Source: Spirochaetaceae bacterium
Lineage (GTDB): Bacteria > Spirochaetota > Spirochaetia > SZUA-6 > Bin103
NCBI GenBank assembly: GCA_028820215.1
Contig: JAPPKD010000005.1
Span: 1 to 47,504 of the forward strand
DNA length: 47,504 nucleotides
Direction of reading: 5' to 3'
A program made the translations under genes and the position numbers. Under the pieces are notes generated by a model. It was not told the origin of the DNA and made no database searches. It worked only from the letters and a program-made list of their open reading frames with translations. Shown piece by piece: positions 42,306-47,504 of this stretch; the first letter of the stretch is position 1; the number at the start of each line of letters is the position of its first letter.

Positions 42306-44087
42306 TCAGGCCGGGCGGATCGTGACGTAGTAGGGGGCGATGGTGCGCTCCTGACGGTCGTGAAACGATGCGTACAGCTCGTCCGGGCCGGCATCCAGCT
42401 CCACCTCGAACGCCGCCAGCGAGTCGCCCGCGGCCGTCTCGACCTGGTGGGACCTGCCGCCCGCGGTAAGCTGCGCCCAGCCGATGTCCAGGGCGACGCC
42501 TCCGGTGTAATGCGGTGCGTCGTCCTCCCGGATGGCTTCCCTGCGCCACACCACGTCGTCGCCGTCGATGCCCGCGTCCAGCGCGTGGCCGGCCTCTTCC
42601 GGCCAGCGCCGCAACTCCACCCGGTAGCGGCCGGCGCGGCGCACGTCGATGGCCCAGAAGCCGCTGACGGCCAGTCCTGCGCGCACCTGCCGCTGGTTCC
42701 ACGCGGTATGGCACGCCTCGTTGCGCAGGTCATGGGTGGTGAGCCGGACCGGCTCCACGTCGGCCCCCACGACAATGGCGGCGTCGCGGTCGAGCTGCTC
42801 GGAGACCCGCTCCCACCAGCGGTCGTAGCCGGCGCGCAACTCGGCCACCAGGGTGGGGTTGGCGGCGGCGACGTCGCTGCGCTGGCCGGGATCGCGCTCC
42901 AGGTCGTACAGCTCGGTGCCGTTCACCAGCCGCCACCGGCCGCGCATCACCGCGCTCTTGCGCCACTTCATGGGGCGGGCGATCCGCTGGGTGTCGCTCA
43001 CCACGATGCGCTCCGACCATGCGGTGTCCGTCTCGCCACGGATCAGGGGCACGAGGCTGCGGCCGTGGAAGGAGCGGCCGGCCGGCACGTCCAGGCCACA
43101 CAGATCCAGGACCGTCGGCATGAAGTCGACGTAGCTGGTGAGCGTGTCGACGTCGCGTCCGCCGTCCGCGCCCCCGGCCGGGTAGCGCAGCAGGAACGGC
43201 ACGCGGTGGCCGCCCTCGTAGGGTGAGCCCTTCCTGCCGCGCATGCCGGCGTTGAAGCTGCCCGTCCCCTCGCGCGGGTGCTCGTCCGCGTCGAGCTCCA
43301 CGCCGCCGGCGGTGCCGTTGTCGGTCATGAACATGACGATGGTGTCCTCGGCCAGTCCGAGCTCCTGCAGAGCGCGCGTCAGCGTGCCGAAGTTCCCGTC
43401 GATGTTGGTGATCATGCCGTAGAACCGCGCCCGGTTCTCGTGCGGAACGGCGTCGCGGTACAGATCCACGTAGCGGGGCTCCACGTTGAGCGGGGTGTGC
43501 GGGGCGTTGGTGGCGATGTAGCAGAAAAACGGCTCGTCGCGGTGCTCCTCGATGAAACGCAGCCCCTCGCGGAAGAACACGTCCGTGCAGTAGCCGGCGA
43601 AGCGCTCCGGCCGGCCGTTCACGTAGTAGGTGTCGTCGAAGTAGTCGTTCCCCCACGGGTCGCCGGTGTTCCCGATGCCGCCGCCGGCGTGGTAGACCGA
43701 CCGCTCGAAGCCGCGCTCGTGCGGCCGGAACGGCTGGCTGTCGCCCAGGTGCCACTTGCCGAAGTGGCCGGTGCGGTAGCCGGCCTCGCGCAGCGCGTCC
43801 GCCAGCGTCCACTCGTCCTCCCGCAGCAGCGAACGCCCGCCGATCGTGTGCCAGACGCCCGCGCTGTTGCAGTCGTGGCCGGTGAGGAGACCCGCCCGGG
43901 TCGGCGCGCAGGTGGTGCCGACGTGGAAGTCCGTGAATCGGACCGCGTCCGCGTGGTGACGGTCGAGGATGGGGGTACGAATCACGTCGTTTCCATGGCA
44001 CCCCAGGTCTCCGTAGCCCTGGTCGTCGGTCAGGACGAAGACGACGTTGGGGCGCTTCCTGCCCGTGGTCCGCTCCCTTCGTCTCAC
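42306..44087 (-). CDS. Type I sulfatase with C-terminal beta-rich extension, cytoplasmic
   Basis: 593 residues. It begins RRRERTTGRKRPNVVFVLTD with metal ligands D21-D22, the maturation motif C60-A-P-T-R, HFGKWHLGD, MFMTDNGTAGG and YDLERDPGQRSDV. After residue about 450 it has an additional domain (SGFWAIDVRRAGRYRVELRR ... APYYVTIRPA) that looks like a beta-sandwich often fused to sulfatases. GTG 44087 overlaps the stop of the membrane-protein gene (GTGA), so the two are coupled; the longer frame to 44486 is that gene's shadow. No signal peptide. Likely substrate: a sulfated sugar imported by the adjacent ABC system. Confidence 0.92.
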   Translation of the reverse strand: MRRRERTTGRKRPNVVFVLTDDQGYGDLGCHGNDVIRTPILDRHHADAVRFTDFHVGTTCAPTRAGLLTGHDCNSAGVWHTIGGRSLLREDEWTLADALREAGYRTGHFGKWHLGDSQPFRPHERGFERSVYHAGGGIGNTGDPWGNDYFDDTYYVNGRPERFAGYCTDVFFREGLRFIEEHRDEPFFCYIATNAPHTPLNVEPRYVDLYRDAVPHENRARFYGMITNIDGNFGTLTRALQELGLAEDTIVMFMTDNGTAGGVELDADEHPREGTGSFNAGMRGRKGSPYEGGHRVPFLLRYPAGGADGGRDVDTLTSYVDFMPTVLDLCGLDVPAGRSFHGRSLVPLIRGETDTAWSERIVVSDTQRIARPMKWRKSAVMRGRWRLVNGTELYDLERDPGQRSDVAAANPTLVAELRAGYDRWWERVSEQLDRDAAIVVGADVEPVRLTTHDLRNEACHTAWNQRQVRAGLAVSGFWAIDVRRAGRYRVELRRWPEEAGHALDAGIDGDDVVWRREAIREDDAPHYTGGVALDIGWAQLTAGGRSHQVETAAGDSLAAFEVELDAGPDELYASFHDRQERTIAPYYVTIRPA

Positions 44088-44632
44088 GATCGAGGCGGCG
44101 GCGCGGCGCCAGCGGTGCGGTCGACCAGATCCGCGCCGATGAAGGTGGCCAGCTCCCTGCCTATCGTCACCATGCGGTCGGCGGTGGCGCCGCCCGAGTG
44201 GTCGATGCGGATGGTCCGCTCGTCGGCGTCGATCAGGCTCAGAGTCACGAAGCTGCGCGGCTTGCTGCGGCCGAGCGGCAGGCGGCTGGGGGCGTACCGC
44301 GACGGGTCCAGCGGCGCGCTGTCGACCGGGCCTCCCCGCAGATACTCGCTGACCTCGACGCACCGGATCGACGACAGCGCGATGCCGGTGCGCTTGAAGA
44401 GGAACGCCAGGCCGATCTGCCGTTCGCAGGTGCCGGCGGCCGGCTTGAAGATCCAGCAGTCGCGGTAGGCCGCGCCGAACAGGCACAGCGCGATGATCCC
44501 CAGCGGAACCGCGTCCGCCGGCAGCGTGACCGGACGGCCGCCGTCGGCGGTCGCCACGACCATGCCGACGATCAGCATCACGCCGATCCCCGCCATCATC
44601 ACCCGGTAGCCTATCGACATCCCGAGCACCAT
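44084..44632 (-). CDS. Small membrane protein of unknown function, coupled to the sulfatase
   Basis: From ATG 44632 the protein has 182 residues. Two membrane segments lie near the N-terminus (RVMMAGIGVMLIVGMVVAT and AVPLGIIALCLFGAAYRDC), then a soluble beta-rich domain with FKRTGIALSSIRCVEVSEYL and RSFVTLSLIDADERTIRIDH, reminiscent of bacterial PH-like (YdbT/YcxB-type) domains, though I am not certain. AGAGGAG abuts ATG 44632; GTG 44629 or ATG 44620 are alternatives. The frame is open to 44707. Its stop overlaps the sulfatase start (GTGA). Confidence 0.6.
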   Translation of the reverse strand: MVLGMSIGYRVMMAGIGVMLIVGMVVATADGGRPVTLPADAVPLGIIALCLFGAAYRDCWIFKPAAGTCERQIGLAFLFKRTGIALSSIRCVEVSEYLRGGPVDSAPLDPSRYAPSRLPLGRSKPRSFVTLSLIDADERTIRIDHSGGATADRMVTIGRELATFIGADLVDRTAGAAPPPRS

Positions 44633-44731
44633 CTCCTCTGAAACCGCCCCGTCGGGGCTACGGCTCTGCCGAGTTCGAAGGATGAGCCGTGACGAAGACA
44701 GCAGCATGGCTCAGCGTACCCGTTTCTGGCT

Positions 44732-46153
44732 TCACTCCGCCTGTTGCCAGCGCTGCCGCAGCCGTTCGCCCCAGCGGTCCAGCAGGTCGCGCGGCGTGCC
44801 GGGGCCGAGCGGCCGGCGCTGCAGGGAGCGCTCGGTCTCCGCCAGCCGCTGCCGGCAGTCGGCGATCACGCCGGCCAGGGCCGGATCGCCCGCCAGGTTG
44901 CGGGTCTCGCCCGGGTCCCGCTCCAGGTCGAAAAGCTGCTCCACTCCCCGCTCGGCGCCGGGTCCGGGAGGCAGATAGTCCTCGACCTCGGCCGGGCGGT
45001 ACTCGGTGACGTACTTGTAGCGGGGGGTAACGATGGCGCGCGCCCAGTAGTTGCTCTCGATGAAGGCGTGCCGGCGCCAGTCAACGCCTCCGCCCTCCAG
45101 CAGAGGACGGATGCTGCGGCCCGGCAGCCCCGGCGGCGGCGCGACGCCGGCGTAGTCGCACACGGTGGGAAACACGTCCACGCCGGAGATGAAGTGCTCC
45201 CGGTCGTAGCCTCCCTTGGGAATCGTCACGCCCGCGCCGAGACAGGCGGCGATGAACGGCACCCGGATGCTCTCCTCGTACAGGGTGAACTTCTGGAACA
45301 TCTGATGCCGGCCGGCGGCCTCGCCATGGTCGGCCGTGAACAGGATCAGGGTGTCGTCGGCGCGGCCCGTGGCCTCCAGCGCGGCCAGCACCATGCCGAC
45401 CTCCGCGTCCACCTTCTCCACGAAGCGGTACAGGTTCCACGCCAGGGCGCGCCACTGCAGCTCCGACCAGCGGCGCGTACGGCGCAGGATCGGCCAGTGG
45501 ATGAGGCAATCGTCGTCGCGGCGCACCACGCGGTGGGTCATGGTTTCCGGCTCGTCGTAGTGGAAATTCGCCGGCAGCGGCGGCAGCTCGCCGGCGCTCA
45601 GGATTCCCTGCGCCACCGGGTCGGGAATCGGCGTCTCCTCGAAGTCGTGCCCGTACTCGCACACATCGTGCGGGTTGACCATGCCGATCTGCAGGAAGAA
45701 GGGCTCCTGACTGCCGCGCCCGGTGAGGAACTCCACCACCGAGCGGGTGGTCGCACCGTCGTAGTACTCGCCCCCGCCGGCCCCGATCCGGCGCTTGCCG
45801 ACGTAGAGGGTACGGAAGCTCTCCGTGACGTCGCGGCCGGCGATATGCCACTTGCCGGCGTGGTAGGCGAGGAAGCCGTGGGCGTTCAGATGCGCTCCCA
45901 GGTCGGGGAGGTCGTCGTGCAGCACGCCCCGGTTGTGCGGCACGCCGGTCTCCGAGGAGTACCGCCCGGTCATCCAGCTCGAGCGCGCCGGCGCGCAGAC
46001 CGGGTCCGTGCAATAGGCGCGCATGAAGGACAGGCCGTTGCGCTGCAGGCGGTCGATGTTGGGCGTGGCGAGATCGCCGTTGCCGTACGCGGAGATGGCA
46101 TCCCACGTGTGTTGATCGGTGTGCAGGAAAATGATGTTGGGAGGCGAGCTCAC
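44732..46153 (-). CDS. Type I sulfatase, cytoplasmic
   Basis: 473 residues starting SSPPNIIFLHTDQHTWDAIS with D13 as a metal ligand. The maturation motif is C53-A-P-A-R in DPVCAPARSSWMTGRYS, followed by AYHAGKWHIAG, ILFTADHGEAAGRHQMFQKF and LFDLERDPGETRNLAG. GTG 46153 overlaps the stop of the unknown gene upstream (GTGA), the same arrangement as the other sulfatase pair. The in-frame extension to 46432 is a shadow of that gene. No signal peptide. The HTDQHTWDA start resembles a sulfatase branch frequent in Planctomycetes and marine genomes. Confidence 0.92.
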   Translation of the reverse strand: MSSPPNIIFLHTDQHTWDAISAYGNGDLATPNIDRLQRNGLSFMRAYCTDPVCAPARSSWMTGRYSSETGVPHNRGVLHDDLPDLGAHLNAHGFLAYHAGKWHIAGRDVTESFRTLYVGKRRIGAGGGEYYDGATTRSVVEFLTGRGSQEPFFLQIGMVNPHDVCEYGHDFEETPIPDPVAQGILSAGELPPLPANFHYDEPETMTHRVVRRDDDCLIHWPILRRTRRWSELQWRALAWNLYRFVEKVDAEVGMVLAALEATGRADDTLILFTADHGEAAGRHQMFQKFTLYEESIRVPFIAACLGAGVTIPKGGYDREHFISGVDVFPTVCDYAGVAPPPGLPGRSIRPLLEGGGVDWRRHAFIESNYWARAIVTPRYKYVTEYRPAEVEDYLPPGPGAERGVEQLFDLERDPGETRNLAGDPALAGVIADCRQRLAETERSLQRRPLGPGTPRDLLDRWGERLRQRWQQAE

Positions 46154-46965
46154 GCCACACCCCCCTTGGATGCGGCGCTTGCCACCCAGGTCTGGAACAG
46201 ACCCGATGCCACGGCCACCGTGCCGCGGCCGTCCACCCAGTAGTAGGTGGGCGGCAGACCGCGGCCGTGCGCGCACCACCCGGTGAAGGCGCCCAGATCC
46301 GCGTCGGGCGGCGGCCACTGCCAGACCCCGATAGGGGTCAGCCGCACCGGCTCGCGCAGCCGGTCCAGCTCCTCCAGCAGGGCCAGCTCGCAGCCCTCCC
46401 GCAAGCTCGGGAGGATGTCGAGAAGTGCCCACGGCGTGGTCAGCGGCCGGGTGCCGCTCCAGGTTGCCGCCGCCAGGGTGACGCCGTTCACGTTCAGCCG
46501 GATCGGCCGCGCGGCGTCCCGCCCGGGCGCTCCCAGCACGCCCGTGGCACGGTGACGACGATAGGAGCCGCCGGCGTCGTTGCGTATCTCGATCTGCCAG
46601 TCTCCGATGAGGCTGCGCCAGCGGTCGTCGGCGGCGCGGAACGCATAGGTGGCGTGCTCGCCGCTCGTGGTGTTGCGAGCGGTTACGCGATAGTCGGTCT
46701 CACCCGTGGCGGACCCGCGGGCGCGGTTCACCTCGACGCTGCCGATCGCCAGACGGGTTACCGGCGCGGGCTGGTACCCGCTCCAGAAGTTGGGCAGCAC
46801 TCGGTAGACGGTGACGGCCTCCGGCGCCGGCGCAGCCTGCCGGTAGTAGTCCCGCAGCGTGGCCACCAGATCGGCCCCGAAGCCGGGTTGCTGCTGCGAG
46901 TGACTCTGATCGAACGACCAGTGCAACACCGGCGCCGCGCCGCCGGTTGCCGTAGTGCCCCTCAT
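46150..46965 (-). CDS. Unknown protein translationally coupled to a sulfatase
   Basis: 271 residues from ATG 46965 (GGTGG 7 bases upstream); ATG 46983 or 47100 would run into a plus-strand antitoxin remnant and are less likely. No family is recognised. It reads VLHWSFDQSHSQQQPGFGAD, then beta-rich segments (TRLAIGSVEVNRARGSATGE, ATYAFRAADDRWRSLIGDWQ, IRLNVNGVTLAAATWSG) and ends WVDGRGTVAVASGLFQTWVA. No signal peptide or membrane span. The stop overlaps the sulfatase GTG. It could be an enzyme or a binding protein working with the sulfatase; nothing in the sequence decides. Confidence 0.7.
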   Translation of the reverse strand: MRGTTATGGAAPVLHWSFDQSHSQQQPGFGADLVATLRDYYRQAAPAPEAVTVYRVLPNFWSGYQPAPVTRLAIGSVEVNRARGSATGETDYRVTARNTTSGEHATYAFRAADDRWRSLIGDWQIEIRNDAGGSYRRHRATGVLGAPGRDAARPIRLNVNGVTLAAATWSGTRPLTTPWALLDILPSLREGCELALLEELDRLREPVRLTPIGVWQWPPPDADLGAFTGWCAHGRGLPPTYYWVDGRGTVAVASGLFQTWVASAASKGGVA

Positions 46966-46978
46966 TCCGTTGCCACCG

Positions 46979-47119
46979 TACATTAGCGGACGACAGGCCA
47001 TCGTCGAGAAGCTCGAAGAGATGGAAGACGCCCACCTCGGTGCCGCAATCCTGGAACGCATCCGCAGTGGGGAGGAACGGGTCCTAAGCTCCGCAGACAC
47101 ATGGCATGGTCTGCCATGA
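46979..47119 (+). pseudogene. C-terminal remnant of an antitoxin (RelB/RHH type)
   Basis: The plus frame reads YISGRQAIVEKLEEMEDAHL, then AAILERIRSGEERVLSSADT and WHGLP before TGA 47117-47119. This resembles the C-terminal half of RelB- and RHH-type antitoxins, with the acidic helix and the final VLSxxDxWxxL box. The N-terminal DNA-binding strand is missing and no ribosome binding site is present. It lies antisense to the upstream region of the unknown gene at 46150-46965. Confidence 0.45.
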
Positions 47120-47184
47120 GCACGCCTGCTTGACGTCAGCAGCGAATTCTTGGCGAGCCGCCGAAAGGTTGCGAACCCGACGGC

Positions 47185-47421
47185 TCACCGGCCAAGGATG
47201 TCACGCTCGATCCGTCCCACGGCGTCATCCCAAGACTCAAGCTCCGCGGAGCCTGACTCGAGAGCCGCGACGCGTCGTCTGATCTCATCGGCCCAGGCCG
47301 ACGCAGCATCCGTATCCGCCAAGCCATCGAGACTTGCAAGGAGCTCCCTGGCAACCTCAGCACGGCCCTTCGAGTCCAGGCGAAGCACGTCGGCAAGGAC
47401 GGTCTCCGCAGTCTTGATCAC
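47185..47421 (-). CDS. Putative addiction-module antitoxin (RelB/ParD-like, TIGR02574-type)
   Basis: 78 residues: KTAETVLADVLRLDSKGRAE, VARELLASLDG, then AASAWADEIRRRVAALESGS and SWDDAVGRIERDIL. This is the short all-helical family annotated as addiction-module component, usually followed by a ParE/RelE toxin. The region downstream (below 47185) has no toxin gene, so it is an orphan here. It starts with GTG 47421 without a clear ribosome binding site. Confidence 0.7.
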   Translation of the reverse strand: MIKTAETVLADVLRLDSKGRAEVARELLASLDGLADTDAASAWADEIRRRVAALESGSAELESWDDAVGRIERDILGR

Positions 47422-47504
47422 GCCGTCACGGTACGCCGCAGGCGGTCGCTACCGGGTAGGAGGCGGGGTCACCCCCGCCGTCCCCCCACACCACCGTACG
47501 TACG

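Overview
The window is 47.5 kb of GC-rich DNA from a bacterium with frequent GTG starts and strong GGAGG-type ribosome binding sites. The solute-binding protein has a cleavable Sec signal without a lipobox, which points to a Gram-negative envelope. LplB/YtcP-type sugar importers, PhyH dioxygenases, Gfo/Idh/MocA and MDR oxidoreductases, sulfatases and a sialidase-like propeller together recall marine, often sponge-associated, lineages; a high-GC Spirochaetota relative is a tentative guess. No rRNA, tRNA or CRISPR array was seen.

Region 1 (1-5.2 kb) is accessory and partly decayed. It holds a DinB-like C-terminal fragment, an OLD-like ATPase/TOPRIM pseudogene with five lesions, an orphan HicB-like protein, an intact PhyH + DinB-like pair with a shredded PhyH remnant behind it, a zinc-ribbon protein and a BNR/Asp-box sialidase-like protein. 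Region 2 (5.2-14.3 kb) holds a frameshifted MDR dehydrogenase coupled to an epimerase, a two-gene ATPase + DUF4276 (TOPRIM-like) module of the kind found in phage defence, a second MDR dehydrogenase, and a tightly packed operon of alpha/beta hydrolase, Gfo/Idh/MocA oxidoreductase, HpcH/HpaI aldolase and sulfatase. Region 3 (14.3-21.3 kb) is rich in toxin-antitoxin genes (HicB-like, RHH-MazF, Doc, VapBC) mixed with a PhyH enzyme, a truncated Rieske dioxygenase, an enolase-superfamily enzyme and an ankyrin protein.

Region 4 (21.3-42.3 kb, minus strand) is the most unusual part. A candidate sigma70 promoter and an inverted-repeat operator at 42.2-42.3 kb precede two sugar ABC permeases, a periplasmic solute-binding protein, a five-bladed-propeller glycosidase-like protein, and then SEVEN consecutive paralogues of about 740 residues. 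Each paralogue is built as LamG-like / Ig-like / Ig-like / LamG-like, and spacing between them ranges from a 1-bp overlap to 19 bp. The seven fall into four subtypes in transcription order C-B-C-B-D-A-A, which shows a 4.48-kb two-gene segmental duplication. A 316-bp tract with only two mismatches between the two B genes indicates recent gene conversion. None of the seven has a signal peptide, although cysteines are conserved in the LamG-like modules. The arrangement looks like a glycan uptake and recognition system whose binding repertoire has expanded by duplication.

Region 5 (42.3-47.5 kb, minus strand) holds two more sulfatases, each translationally coupled through a GTGA overlap to an upstream gene of unknown function (one a small membrane protein), then antitoxin remnants. 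All three sulfatases in the window carry the CxPxR formylglycine motif and lack signal peptides, so sulfated substrates would be processed in the cytoplasm after import.
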